DNA from: Deltaproteobacteria bacterium
GTDB taxonomy: Bacteria; Acidobacteriota; Thermoanaerobaculia; Multivoradales; JAHZIX01
DNA length: 64,000 bases
Assembly (NCBI GenBank): GCA_022601195.1
Contig: JAHZIX010000022.1
Coordinates: forward strand, 62,001-126,000
Direction of reading: 5' to 3'
Below the pieces are notes generated by a model. That model saw nothing but the letters and a program-made list of their open reading frames with translations, had not been told where the DNA came from and ran no database searches. Positions 1 through 12,500 of this stretch are shown here, piece after piece. A program made the position numbers and the translations under genes. Numbering within the stretch: position 1 is the stretch's first letter; every line of letters starts with the position of its first letter.

Positions 1-1756
1 TGGCAACGAGTCGGGCTGCCCACTCCGTTGCCTGGGCCTCGAGCTCTCCATAACTCAACTTCTGTCCTTCATAGACCAGGGCCGTGCGGTCTGGATAGCG
101 GCGGCAAACCGCCTCCACATGCCGGTGAAGCAAGAGCTCTCTTGGGGTGATTTCCCGCTCGCTCCCCGCTTGAAGACTCGGTGACCCAAGACTGCGATGG
201 GACAGGCTGTTCCAAAGAGCTCCGGCCAGCCGGAGCCCTGTGCGATTGAAACCCGAGACCACCTGCTGCCGCTCCTTAGGACCGAGCAATGGCAAGGTCT
301 CTGATCTGCGCTGAGGGTTGATCAGGGCCGCCTCCAGCAGGGTTCCAAGGCGTTCCCCAAGGCGGTTGACATCCACCGCCTCGAAGGCCTGCCCATGGCC
401 TTCGAGCTCGAGGCGTAGCCCGCCAGTGAGTCGTCGACAGCTCAGGCGCAGCCGATGGTTCTCGATGCGACAAGATAGGCCCGCCAAAGAAAGCTGCACT
501 CCACCGATGAGGCGTTCGCTGGGACATTCACAGAAGTCAAAACCCAGGGCTAGAAGCCGTTGACTGCCCTGAGATCTCTCTGTAGCGGACTCCCCTTGGG
601 GCCCATCGAGAAGTTGGTCATCGAAGTATTCCTGCCAATCTTCTCCCTCTTCGATCTCCCGCGCCCACGCCCGGACGCCATCCAAGAAAGGAGCCCGGAG
701 GTTGAGTCGCAGCTTAACCGGCAGACTCTTCTCGAACAGGCCGACGCTACGATCCAACTCCTCGTAGGCCCGACCACGGCTCGTCCGCGTGAGAACGATC
801 TCTGGGTTGCCCGTAGAGCGAGCCATCAATAGCGCCCAGCCCATGAGAAGAAAGGCTTCCTCCGGAAGGCCAAAGGGAGCAGCGTGGCGTTCTAAGTGAC
901 GGATCTCTTCGCGACCCAGATGCCTCACGACCCGATGCAGCTGGCTCTCAGCCCTCGAGTCTTCTGCAGTGGGGGCCGTCACCAGGGGAACCGCAGCCAG
1001 GAGATTGGCCGCTCCGCCGGACGCCTCCGCCGAGTCCTGCCCGACTTGGGAGGTTGCCCCAGGAGGGAAAACCGGGTCCTCTAGAGGAAGCTCCGAGTCC
1101 CTCAGAGGCAGATCACCCCTACCGAGCCAAAAGCTGCGGTCCTCGGCGGTCTCTTCCAACTCCAGGAGCTGCCGCTGCCAGGCGGAAAACTGAGCGTAGG
1201 GCATCGGCCTCTCATAGGCTTCTACCTGCTTCAACTCTGCATAGGAAGCCGCCAACTGCTCAAAGATCTGCACCAAACTCCAGGTATCCGCCAATAGGGC
1301 GGGGAGGTCGAAGATCAACAACCAGGAATCCTCGGTGACTTGGGCCAGGGTCAGACGGGGCTCGCCTCCCAGAGCCGTGTCCGGCAGCCGTCGCCCCCGA
1401 TCCTCCAGGAACGAGCTCACTGCCTGTTGCTCTTTTCCGGCAGAAAGGTTCCGCAAGTCCAGATGATTGAGGCCAACCACGATTTTCTCGTCGATCACCT
1501 GCACGGGACCGTCATCGGAATCCAGGAAACGGGTACGCAAGGTTTCCTGCATGTCCATCAGTTGGCGCAGGGCATTGGTGAGCCTGGGCAGATCTAGAGC
1601 ACCGCGCAAACGGACGACCAGCCAAGACCGCAGAGCAGCAGCGTTTCCAGGGTGCCGCCACAAACGCTCCTGCTGGGGAGACAACTCGTAGGCATCGATC
1701 ACGTCGCTCATAGGTGGGGGTATTTCAGCTTGGTCCAGCCAGCGGCTCAGGCTCAT
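1..1756 (-). CDS. NRPS, condensation domain then start of adenylation domain (3' end outside window)
   Basis: Reverse-strand frame, open to the left edge, about 585 residues visible. A condensation-type domain covers roughly residues 16-470. The start of an adenylation domain follows, with a linker typical of A domains (RYPDRTALVYEG, then LSYGEL) in the last visible residues. The ATG at 1754-1756 overlaps the stop of the preceding C-domain gene (ATGA). It is preceded by AGGA about 8 bases upstream, so I prefer it to the in-frame ATG at 1711, which would drop 15 residues. The overlap implies translational coupling in one NRPS operon. At the place of the usual HHxxxDG active site the sequence reads PALLADTW, so both histidines are missing. 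This is a non-canonical C domain that may modify the substrate or dock rather than condense. The amino acid specificity lies outside the window. Confidence 0.88.
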   Translation of the reverse strand, partial: MSLSRWLDQAEIPPPMSDVIDAYELSPQQERLWRHPGNAAALRSWLVVRLRGALDLPRLTNALRQLMDMQETLRTRFLDSDDGPVQVIDEKIVVGLNHLDLRNLSAGKEQQAVSSFLEDRGRRLPDTALGGEPRLTLAQVTEDSWLLIFDLPALLADTWSLVQIFEQLAASYAELKQVEAYERPMPYAQFSAWQRQLLELEETAEDRSFWLGRGDLPLRDSELPLEDPVFPPGATSQVGQDSAEASGGAANLLAAVPLVTAPTAEDSRAESQLHRVVRHLGREEIRHLERHAAPFGLPEEAFLLMGWALLMARSTGNPEIVLTRTSRGRAYEELDRSVGLFEKSLPVKLRLNLRAPFLDGVRAWAREIEEGEDWQEYFDDQLLDGPQGESATERSQGSQRLLALGFDFCECPSERLIGGVQLSLAGLSCRIENHRLRLSCRRLTGGLRLELEGHGQAFEAVDVNRLGERLGTLLEAALINPQRRSETLPLLGPKERQQVVSGFNRTGLRLAGALWNSLSHRSLGSPSLQAGSEREITPRELLLHRHVEAVCRRYPDRTALVYEGQKLSYGELEAQATEWAARLVA

Positions 1757-3264
1757 TGGGGATCCTGAACCTGTACTTTGATCGGTTTGGTATCCCGCAG
1801 CCGGTCGATATTGGATTCCCGGCGCCGCCGTCGGTGCTCCTGGCGAATCGAGCGATCCGCCCGCTGCAACAGATCCAGGGCCCCTTCGAGGAGCAAATAG
1901 GGTCGGCTAGGAATTTCCTCGAGCAAGCTGGAAAACATCTTCAGCCAACGGCTGACGGCCTCCGGCCGGTAACTACGAGAATCGTAGACCATTTCCAGAG
2001 AGAGACACTTTCCAGGGGTCACGTGAACGCTCAGTGGGTAATGGGGGCGACCCAGGTACCGAAGGTCTTCCAAACGCAAGGAACCCGTTTCCTGCTGACT
2101 CGGGTCGGCAACATTGAGGAACACGAAGATGCTCTCGAAGAGCCTACCCCCATTGGCGACCTCACTCCACGACTGGACTCGCGCCAAGGGCGTGTGCTCG
2201 TGCTCCTGCATCTCTGTCTGTCGGCGCTGGAGGTCACCCAACCATTCCAAGAGGGTGCGCTCCCGATCCAGTAGAACTCGCTGCGGCAGAGTATTGATCA
2301 AGGGGCCGACCATGCCTTCGATTCCTTCCAACGGAATCGAGCGCCCCGAAACCGCTTTTCCAAAAACCACGTCATCGGAACCGCTCGCGAAGCTCAGGAG
2401 CAATGCCCAGGCCCCTTGGACCACGGTGTTCAGAGTCAATTGATGAGCACGAGCCAGCTCTCGTAGAGCGCTGGTATCGACGGCCTCCAGGGAAAGCCCG
2501 ACCCGAAAGTAGCCACAGGCCGTTCCAGGCCAGGAATCTGAAGCTGCCCTATCCTGAAGATGGCTCGGCTCATGGAAGCCCCTTAGCTGCTCGCGCCAAT
2601 AGGGCTGAGAAGCGTCATCGTCCTGGCTCTTGATCCAGCGGACGTATTGGCCATAGGACGGTGCCGGCGGTAGGGGAAGGTCCTTGCCGGTGCGCTGAGC
2701 CTCATAACACCGCACCACCTCGTCCAGCACCACGGAGCTACACCAGGCGTCCACCACCAAGTGGGTGACACTCCACAGGAGCCAGTAGGAAGTTTGGGAA
2801 CGGCGCAGCAAGGTCAGGCGAAGAAGCGGTGGAACCGAGAGATCGAAGCCGGTGGCCCGATCTTCTTCCAACAAATCGATCAACTGGTCCTGTTGAGCCG
2901 AATCCGAAGAGTCGCGCCAATCTAGGTCGGTGATCCCCACGGAGACGTTACGGTGGACCACTTGGACCGGCTTGGTCAGGTCCTTCCAGAGAAAACCCGT
3001 TCGCAGAGCGGGGTGACGGTCGACAACTTTCTGCCAAGCGCTCTGAAAGGCGGCCACGTCGAGGTCCGCTTCGAAACTACACACCGTTTGCTCGAGATAG
3101 AGACCCTGGCCAGGATCCGAGAGCATGTGGAAGAGCATTCCCTGCTGCAGGGGAGACAGAGAGAAAATATCCTCCACCATCTCAGCCCCATTTCCGCTTC
3201 TCCCCCCAGAGGCGCCCCGCGTAGTGCTGCTCTTCTCGATGGTCACGAAAAAGTCCCCAAACAC
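1753..3264 (-). CDS. free-standing NRPS condensation domain protein
   Basis: A 503-residue protein made of one condensation domain (about residues 32-460) and a basic tail. The C1 motif SLSPLQQGMLFH is at about 35-46. The active-site region reads THLVVDAW at 167-174: the catalytic second His (H168) and the Asp (D172) are kept, the first His is Thr and the Gly is Ala, so it could be active. There is no adenylation or carrier domain. The longest frame begins with GTG at 3264 without a clear ribosome site. An ATG at 3178-3180 (MVEDIFSLSP) removes a Gly/Ser-rich leader and is an equally good or better start. It follows the FAAL-NRPS after a 327-base gap and overlaps the next C-A gene by ATGA. It may supply the condensation step missing between the glycine-activating domain and the next module, which is inference. 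Confidence 0.85.
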   Translation of the reverse strand: MFGDFFVTIEKSSTTRGASGGRSGNGAEMVEDIFSLSPLQQGMLFHMLSDPGQGLYLEQTVCSFEADLDVAAFQSAWQKVVDRHPALRTGFLWKDLTKPVQVVHRNVSVGITDLDWRDSSDSAQQDQLIDLLEEDRATGFDLSVPPLLRLTLLRRSQTSYWLLWSVTHLVVDAWCSSVVLDEVVRCYEAQRTGKDLPLPPAPSYGQYVRWIKSQDDDASQPYWREQLRGFHEPSHLQDRAASDSWPGTACGYFRVGLSLEAVDTSALRELARAHQLTLNTVVQGAWALLLSFASGSDDVVFGKAVSGRSIPLEGIEGMVGPLINTLPQRVLLDRERTLLEWLGDLQRRQTEMQEHEHTPLARVQSWSEVANGGRLFESIFVFLNVADPSQQETGSLRLEDLRYLGRPHYPLSVHVTPGKCLSLEMVYDSRSYRPEAVSRWLKMFSSLLEEIPSRPYLLLEGALDLLQRADRSIRQEHRRRRRESNIDRLRDTKPIKVQVQDPQ

Positions 3265-3591
3265 GCCATTTATTCGCCAAAATTCTGCCTGAAAATTCGA
3301 TCTCCCACCCTTCCCAGGTCAGGAGAACCGGATTCCCCTGACACTTATCCCTACAGGCAATTCAATGAGCCGCCTTACCGACTCTCTTCGTTCAACCACT
3401 ATCTGTGTTTAGGTCGTAAGTAATCGGGACAATATTTTGTTGATGTGGAATCCATAAACCCATCTGCATAAAAGACTTTCGAAGATTCCTAAAACCGAAG
3501 CACCGCTAGATTTCAATTACGCTTACGGGAAAAACGAAGATCCTAGGGTCTTTGGGGATAAGAAAAGCGACTTCACAGAAGTTTGCCCAGA
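3265..3591. other. intergenic gap between NRPS genes, no carrier-protein gene
   Basis: This 327-base stretch is visibly richer in A+T than the flanking NRPS genes and has stops in the reverse frames. I looked for a stand-alone peptidyl carrier domain (LGGDS/LGGHS-type motif) here because the upstream protein ends without one, and found none. It may hold a promoter for the downstream C-domain gene, but I could not identify convincing -35/-10 boxes. Confidence 0.6.
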
Positions 3592-6500
3592 TCAGTTGGA
3601 ACCGAGCTCACCGGTAGAGGTCTCGAGTAGCTCGTTCACTTTCTCGTCTTCCAATTGCTCCAGCTCCTGGAGCATTCGCTGCAGGACCTCTGTGGGGGGA
3701 GGCGGCAGGGCCGGATCCGGAAGCTGAAGACGATCGATCTTGCCGTGGCGGGTGAGGGGAAAGGTGTCCAAGAGCACAAATCTGGACGGAATGAGGGCCG
3801 CTGGAAGAAAGCGCCGCAGAGCTTCCCTCAGCTGACGTTGAGAGGTCGGTGCCACGGACCCAGTTGTGTAATAGGCCACCAAGGCGGTGTGCCCTGGGGC
3901 CGTTTCTCGGGCGACCACCACCGAACGCTCGACCTCTGGCAACCGGCCGAGTTGGACCTCGATCTCTCCGGGCTCGATGCGATGCCCACGGATCTTTAAC
4001 TGATGATCTTTGCGTCCCATGAATACCAACTGGTTCTCCGGCGGCTGAAGCCGCACCAGATCGCCAGTTCGGTAGAGTCTCCGCCCAGCTCCCCCACTCA
4101 AGGCATCGGGTACGAAGAACTCCGCTGTCAGCCGCGCCTCTCGCCGATATCCACGAGCCAGCCCTGCTCCGCCTAGCCACAACTCCCCGGTGGTCCCAAC
4201 GGGCACCGGCATCCCTCGAGGATCCACCACATAAACCTGGGTGTTGCTGAGGGGACGACCCAAGAAGACTCTCGATGCTTGGGGAGACACCCGCCAGGTC
4301 GTCGCCCACACAGTCGCTTCGGTGGGTCCGTAGAGATTCCATAACCGGGTTTTCCCCCGGCTCAGATCGCGACTGAGCCCCGCCTCCAAAGACTCTCCTC
4401 CGCTCAGCCAGCGCTGTCCCGGCTGGCCTCGAAAACCGTGGGCCCACAATGCCTGCCAAGCGGAGGGAGTGGCCTGCACCAGATGAATACCGGTCCAGCT
4501 GGCATCGATCCAGCTAGCACCAGCTCCGGAGCTGAGCTTCCTGCCGAGATTCGAGCTCAAGTCCGCTTCCAGACACTCCTCGACACTGGACAGAACCACC
4601 GTTCCACCGGTCACCAAGGGACCGAATAGCTCCAAGAGGGATATGTCGAAGGTCAGCTGGGTGAGTGCCAGGAAGGATTCACCGGAGCGCATCTCAAGCT
4701 CTCCAGCCATCGCTCCAAGGAGGTTGATGATGGCTCCATGAGTGACCTCGACTCCCTTCGGGTGACCTGTGGACCCAGAGGTATAAAGCACATAGGCCAG
4801 ATCATCGGGGCCGGCGACGCTACCCTCGACCTGCAGGACCTCGCTCTGGGCTGGAAGCGAGGGAGCGGGAGAAAGAGAGAGAGTCGGAGGAGAACCTTCG
4901 ACGGGTGCAAAACCTGCCCCCAGAAGCAACAGCTCTGCTCCGGAGTCCTCCAATAGCTGCGTCCATCGCTCCCGGGGGTCCCTAGGGTCCAATGGCAGGT
5001 AGGCAGCCCCCGCTTGGAGAATACCGAGCAAGCCGATCACCGCCCCAAGACTTCGTTGACACAGCACCGCTACCACCGTCTCCCGGCCGGCTCCCGCCTC
5101 GACCAACCGAGTTGCCAGACTTTGCGCCGCTACTGCCACTTCCCGGTAGGTCAGTTGGACCCGTCGCCCTCCCTCCACCCCTACCAACGCCGGCGACTCG
5201 GGCTGTCTACGAGCCCAAACCGAAAAAGCCCGAGGAAGAGTCGGAGGAAGCATCCTGGGCGAGACGGTATCGTTGACCTCCACCAACAACTGCTGGCGTT
5301 CCGCTGGGGAAAGCAACGAAACGGCCGCAACCCCGGTGGCGTCTCCTTGGGATAGAGCCTCCAAACTACGGCGGAAAAACCCCGCGATAGCCGCCAGCCG
5401 AGCCCCGGCCAGCTCCCCTCGCCCGGCCTCTTCACCACCCGCAACGAGACTCAGGGCGAGCTCTCCCGTTAGGGGATGGCGACTGAACTCGGCTCGCAAG
5501 GGAAAACTGGTCTGGTTGGAGCCAAAAGCCTCCTGAACCTTCAATCGCCGCAGGTCGGCGAGGCTAGCGAGTACGTGGAAGTGGGTGAAATTGAAAATGC
5601 TCTCGATCACGGCACCGGGCCGACCCTGGCTGGCATCCCCCAGCCTCCTAGCGGGCCCCCCGGGGACCTCGCTGTTCTCCCTTGAGGCTTTAGAGGATCC
5701 CCGCCCCATTTCCGAGAAAGGAAAGCGTCGATCCTTCAGCAGATCGCCTTCCCGTGTCGCCACCTCGAGCACCAGTTCCACGAGGGATAGGCCTGCGAGG
5801 TTCACCACAAAGGGCAGGATATTCATATGCATGCCCAAGACTTCTTCCGAACCGGGAATTTCCGGCCGCCCGTGGGTCTCCAGCCCGGTAAGGACTCGGT
5901 CCTGACCGAGAAGACGACCCAGCGCCAACAGGTGAGCCGCCAGCAACACCTGCTTGACGGGCACCTGAAGGGTCCTCGCCAGAGCTTCCAGACCTCGACG
6001 CAGGGCAGCTGGCAAGGTCACCGGGAGGTTTGTGGGCGCGGCAGCCGAAGAGCCACCCTCTCTGCCCGCGGTCCCCGTCTCCCGGCACCACCGAGGAAGC
6101 CGGCTCACCGGAGCTTCCTCGAGAATCCTGGAGAAGCGTCGTCGGGCTCGGCTCGAACCCAACTTCTCCACCTCCGCCGCAACGAATTCGCGAAAACTGA
6201 CCGCTGGGGAGTCGCTGGGCAAACGGTCTCCCGAAAGAAGAAGGTCATAGCCCTTCAAGATCTCTCGAATCAGGGAGGCAGCGCTCCAACCATCCAACAA
6301 GGCATCGAAGAAGCTCAAGGCAAAGGCGAACTGCGACTGACCAGGCTCCAGGACAGCGATGAAGCGTAGCCCTGGCGGATCCTGCCATGGCAGCGGCCGA
6401 CGCATCTCCTGGTCGATCCAAGCCTCTAGCCGTTCTCTCCACGAAGTTCCAGCGACCGCTGACAAATCGAATTCCTCGAGGGTTCCCTGGGCCTGACGAT

Positions 6501-9500
6501 GGACGAGCTGGAGAGGCTCCGAGTAGTTGGCTAGGTCGAAGGCGGTACGCAACATGGGATGGCGGTCCACCGCTCTCTGTATGGACTGGGTCAGAAGGTC
6601 TCGGTGGTAGGGCCCGGCAAGACCACAGACGAGAAGATCTCGATACATGGGAGAGGTCGGGTCGAATTGGCTATGGAAAATCACCCCGCTCTGGGTCCGA
6701 GCCAGGGGCAAGGCATCTTCCAGAGACTCCGGGAGCCGCCTTCGGTCCACCTCTTCCACCAGAGAAAAGGGCTCGGTAGGTCTAGACCCAAGGACTCCAG
6801 ATTCGCTCGAGCTAGATTCGTTGCGCTTCGATTCCGTCGGCCCAGACCCTCCGGCAGTAGCTACACCGAGAGCCGAGGACGTGTTGCCCAGCGGTGGAAC
6901 CAAGCTCGCGGCGAGACTGCGAATCGTCCCGCGGCGGTGAATGTCCTCCAACCGCACTGCATATCCGGCAGCCTCCAAGCGAGAGCGAATCTGCAAGCTG
7001 CGAATCGAGTCTCCCCCAAGGGCAAAGAAATCGTCGTCGATGCTGATATCGGCGACTCCCAAGACTTCCGTCCAAACCGCGGCCACCTGCTTCTGCAACG
7101 GAGTTTCCGGCGGCACCGGTGGATGAGATCGAAGGGCTGGCCGATGGGGAGATGGCAAGCGGCGGCGATCCAACTTTCCACTGGCAGTGCGGGGCAACTC
7201 GGCCAAGGGAATCCAGTGAGAGGGAATCATCGCTGGAGGCAGCAGCCGAGCTAGATGGCTTCGCAAGGCGGCACCCGGGGGGACCTCACCGACGGCAGTA
7301 AAATAGGCCGCCAGTCGAGCCGGGCCCGCATTTGACCGAGGGTTTGCGGAAAAGCGCCTCACGGAACTCCCGCCGCTCGCTTCGTCGTCGGCCTGAGCCG
7401 AGCCCTCGGCGTCCTCACTGAAGATGGCCACCACCGCTTCCCCTATCGCGGGATGGGTAGTCAGAGCAGCTTCCACCTCTCCTAACTCGATACGGACTCC
7501 TCGAATCTTCACCTGATGGTCCCGGCGCCCGAGAAAGAGCACACAGCCGTCCGGCCGGCGGCGCGCTAGATCGCCCGTGTGGTAGAGCCGGCTCCCAGCC
7601 CCGAACAGCCCATAGGGATCTGGCCGAAAGGACTCCGCAGTGCGCCGCGGACCCCGCCGATAGCCGCGCCCGAGGTTGGCCCCGCCGATAGCCAACTCTC
7701 CCACCGCCCCCACAGCGGCTACATCCCCTAGACCATCTAGCAAGAGAAGATGGGTTTGGTCGATGGGACAACCGATGGGCACGGAGTCCCAGGGACCTTT
7801 AGAGGGACAGGGCCAACTGGAGACATCGATGGCCGCTTCGGTGGGGCCATAGAGGTTCTCTAACCGAGCTCCGGGGGGCATACGGAGATAGAACTGGCGG
7901 CAAAGCTCTGCGGAGAGAGCCTCGCCGCTGGAGATCACCCAACGCAAACTCGACAGGGAGGACACCACAGCCTCCTGTAAAAACGGCCCTAGTAGGGAAG
8001 GAACGAAATGGATGACCGAAATTCCCTGGCGCGCAACCTGACGAGCCAGGAATTGGGGATCCCGGTGGCTACCCACCGGGGCAAGTACCAAGCGAGCGCC
8101 AGTCATGAGGGGCCAGAGAAGCTCCCAGACCGAGACATCAAAGGTCAGAGGGGTCTTTTGAAGGATCCGGTCCCTCGGACCTATGGGATAGGCTCGTTGC
8201 ATCCAACGCAAACGGTTGAGCAATCCCCGGTGGCTATTCATGGCCGCCTTGGGCTGGCCGGTGGAACCGGAAGTGAACAAGACATAGGCGAGGGAGTCCG
8301 GGTGATTTGCCGGGCGAAGCATCGCAGCACCAATCCCCTCTTCCGGCAGGAGCCCTTCCGCAGACGGGGGCCTCGCTCCTCGTGGATCTCCTACACGACG
8401 AGAGGCCGCCCATCTCCTCAGATCAAAAGTCGCACAGCCGACTCGGGACACCTCTGTCTCCCCCATCGCCACGACTACTCGGGGGTGCACCGATCTCAAC
8501 AGACTGCGCAGCCGCTGAGGGGGGTCCGCTGGGTCCAGGGGCAGGAACGCCGCGCCGCAGCGAAGCACGGCAACCACACACACCACCATCTCCACGGAAC
8601 GGTCCAGCAGCAGAGCAACTAGATCGTCCTCGCCAACCCCTAACTCCCCAAAGCGGGCAGCCAGGCGGGCTGACTCCTCCATCAACTCACCATAGGAAAG
8701 GTCCCTTGCTGAAAACCCGCTGCCGGAGGCCGCCCCGTCAGCCAGGCTAGAGTCCGAGATCATGCCGCGCACGGCGATCACCTCCGGCTGGCGAGAGGCT
8801 TGCTGAAAGATGCGTCCAAGGAGGCCCATGGAACCCGCCCGGGAGGCCCTACCAACAGCCGTATCGTTGACCTCTAGGACCAATTGATGGCGCTGAGATG
8901 GAGGCAGAAAGGAAAGCGTTGATAACCGTCTCTCAGGGTCCGAGGCAACCGTGCCGAGAACGACTTCCAAGTGCCTCAGAAACCGTTCGGCGGTGGTGCC
9001 GTCGAAGAGATCCGTATCGTATTCCAGGCGAGCTCCCAGACGCCCGTCCGCCAGCGGCGCCAGCCACAGATTGAGGTCGTATTGACTGGAGCGCTGAGCC
9101 ACGGCCACAGATTTCACGGGAAGCCCGGAAACCGAAACACCATGCCCCGGCAACCCCAGAATAAAGGGAGAAAACTCTCGCCCGCCGTCACCGGGAGCCG
9201 CCTGGACCGTTACCACTACCGAAATCAACGGCGGGCGGCGAGGATCGGACTCGCCGCCCAGGCGGCCTACCAGCCAGGGAAAGGGAAAGTGCCGATGCTC
9301 GAACACTTCGAGGAGGTCCTCGCGGAGGCGCTTCAGATGATCACGGAAGCTCTCCTCGGGCCTCAGATCTGCAACCAGGACCAGTGGGTTGACCCAATAC
9401 CCCACCAGCCCCTCCTGCTGACCGCTGCCCCTTCCCGAGTCGAGGGTTCCCATTCGAAACCGCTTCTGACCGCTCCAGCGCCCCAGGAGCCATTGCACGG

Positions 9501-12500
9501 CCCCGAGGGCGGTCATGAAAAGGGTCGCTTCACTCTCTCGGGCTACGGCTTCCAATCGGCTCCCAAGGGCTCCCACCGGGGATACTCTCGAGGACGACTC
9601 CCACGAATACCACTCGGCACGAGAATCAGCTTGGGTGAACAGCCTGTTGAGAATCTCCCCACGGTAGCGCCGCAGAGCTGGCGGCGGGCGATCAAAGGGT
9701 AGGTCAAGGGAAGGAGGCAAGGGCGTTAAGCGCTGACGCCAAAAAGGCCATGAGGCCTCTAGACTCTGCTGCCAGGCCTCCCCCTGTACCTTCTGCAACC
9801 AATCTTCAAAGCTGCCATGGGTCGATCGCTCCCGACTATCCAGAGAGTCCCGGCGGAGCCCTCGGTTCCTGGACGGGACGGTTTCCGACCCACGGTTCCT
9901 CAGAACACTCGTCTTCACGGAACTCGTCTTGGCAACCCTCGCTGTCGGAACTAGGGTCTCCGAAGCACTGGTCTCCGAAGCACTGGTCTCCGAAGCACTG
10001 GCCTTCACAGCAGTCGACTTCAGAGCTGTCCCTTGGGGAGCACTGCTCGGGGGAACTCGGAGCTGGGCCAAAATCTGCCGCCACAGAAGGGTCAAAGACC
10101 ACAGGTCCGCCACGGCGTGGTGAACCACCAGGAGCAGGATGTCGCCCTCGGGGCGATGCCACAAACAGCACCGCAGAGTTGGTCCCTTGACTAAGTCGAG
10201 GGGTTTCTCCACCGCCTCTTCCAGGGCTTCCCGGAACCGACTCGGAGACCAGGACCGAGCCTCCTGGAAACGAAAATCCACCGGTGCTTCGGCGCTGGCC
10301 CGGATCCACTGCTTCAGATCGTCACTTCCGTGGCCCAAATCGTTGGAGTCTCGGTCGCTGGGATTCCGCGCTACCATCGCTTCCCCATCGAACCTTCCCT
10401 CGCCAATCTGCCCTACCTTGGAGCCTCCCTTCTGGGAGCTTGGTTCGATGATTCGGCTACGGAGAGCACCGTGACGAGCCAAAACGCATTCCAGAGCATC
10501 GAGCACTCGGGGAGGAGCTACTCGCCGACCGATGCGAGGAGCCTCGATACAGAGAGCACTCGCCAGATGAAGGACCGAGCTTCGAGGTACCAACCGAGAG
10601 GAGAAGAACAATGCCTGCTGACCAGGACTGAGGGGCAGAACGATCTCTCCCGTCGGCTCGTCCAGCACTGCCCGGCCGGCTGCCGTCAATCTAGACCCGG
10701 AGCTAGCCGAGGCGGCCTCCTCGAGATGCTTCGCCAAATCCTTCAAGCTCGAGGCTTCCAAGAGAGACCGGAGTCCCAAGGCGACCCCGGTCTCCCGCTC
10801 GAGGTCCGCGAGCAACTCTGTGGCGCCGAGGGAATCGAGGCCGAGGGCAGCGAGAGATTGGCTGGGGTCGACTTCTTCTGCCTCCGTGCCCACCTTGGCG
10901 GCCACCGATGCTCTCAGCCAAAGCAAGAGTGAGCTTCCTCCCAGCTCCCGCTGCTGGGATTCTGAGGCCGTCGCCCCGGAGGAGCGGGAAATCGAATCTA
11001 CCGGTGGATCGCTGGCGATCAGCACCGACAAGGCACCCGCAGCGAGCTCCAACCGGCACTGCCTTCGCCGCACTTTGCCACTCGGTGTGCGGGGAATTCC
11101 ACCGGGAGCAACCACCACGAGCTGAGAGGCCTGAAGACCATGTTCCTCGCTCAGACCTCTACGCAGGGCCGCGAGGAGCTCGTCCCCAGCCGAGCGATGG
11201 AATCTTCGGTACCGAGGGGAGACCTCTTGCACGACGATGAACTCCGGGCCCAACTCCGAAGGCCAAGGGAAAGCAGCGCCGAGGGCACCTTCGAAAGCCC
11301 GGTGACTGGAAGCAGCGGTGGCTTCCAGGTCCTGGGGGTAGTGATTCCGACCTCGAATCACCAGCAAATCCTTGAGTCGGCCGGTCACCCAGAGCTCCCC
11401 TCCCAGCTTCGCCCCCAGGTCTCCGGTGCGCAGGAATCGAGTTGCGGGATCCGAAGCCAGGGAAGCTCCGAAACTCGACTCACTCTCTTCCGGGCACTGC
11501 CAGTAGCCGGCGGTTATGGAATCACCGGACAGCCAGATCTCCCCCACTTGACCTTCTTTGCAGGGCTGGCGATCGGTCGGGTCGACGATCTCCAACCGCA
11601 ACCCTGGACTCACCACTCCGCAGCTCACCAAAGACCGAAGGGGCTCTTCTGCCGTGGCTGTTGAATCCGAGGGGATCACGAGCCGATGCTGCTCCAACTC
11701 CCCCGTCACCACTGAAACCAGCTTTGGCGAGCTCCCCGGAGGGGAAGCGCTCACCAACAGGGTTGCTTCGGCGAGGCCGTAGCACGAAACCCAAGCTCGA
11801 GAGGAGAACCCAGCGCTGGTAAAATGACCGCCAAATTCCTCCAGCGTCGTTGGCAGGACCGGCTCAGCACCATTGAAAGCCACTCTCCAGGAGCTTAGGT
11901 CTAGCTCCGAAGCTCGCTGCTCGCTAACCCGGCGGCAGCACAGACGGTAGGCAAAATCCGGTGCCCCGCTGACCGTAATGCCATGTCGCTCTATCGTCTC
12001 CAACCAGCTCACGGGTCGTTGGAGAAACCCCTGGGGCGAGCTGAGAAATGCGGGCAGACCTGAAAAGAGGGGTTCCAAAATTCCCCCCACCAGACCCATG
12101 TCATGGTGGGGAGGGAGCCAAGAGCCGACGATGTCACCCTGGCGCAGGCCGAATCCATGGCGAATGCGTCGCAGGTTGTCCATCAGAGAACCATGGGTGA
12201 CCATCACCCCTCTCGGTTCCCCCGTGGAGCCCGAGGTGTACTGCAAGAATGCCAGCCCCTCTCGCTTCAGCCGAGGACGCCCCCATTGCCTAGAGAGCTT
12301 CGGGACTCCCGCCGCCAGAAGCTCCCCGAGAGATCTCTGTGGCAAGCTCAGGTCTGCTAGCTCCGGTGCTTCGGTAGTCCTCTCCCCCTTCGGCTCTCTT
12401 AGCATCAGCCGGGCACCGCAGTCCTGAGCCAGGGCTCGTAGACGGTGCCTCTGCCTGCGCAGGGTAGGAGGATGGGCGGGAACGGCAACGACTCCCGCAT

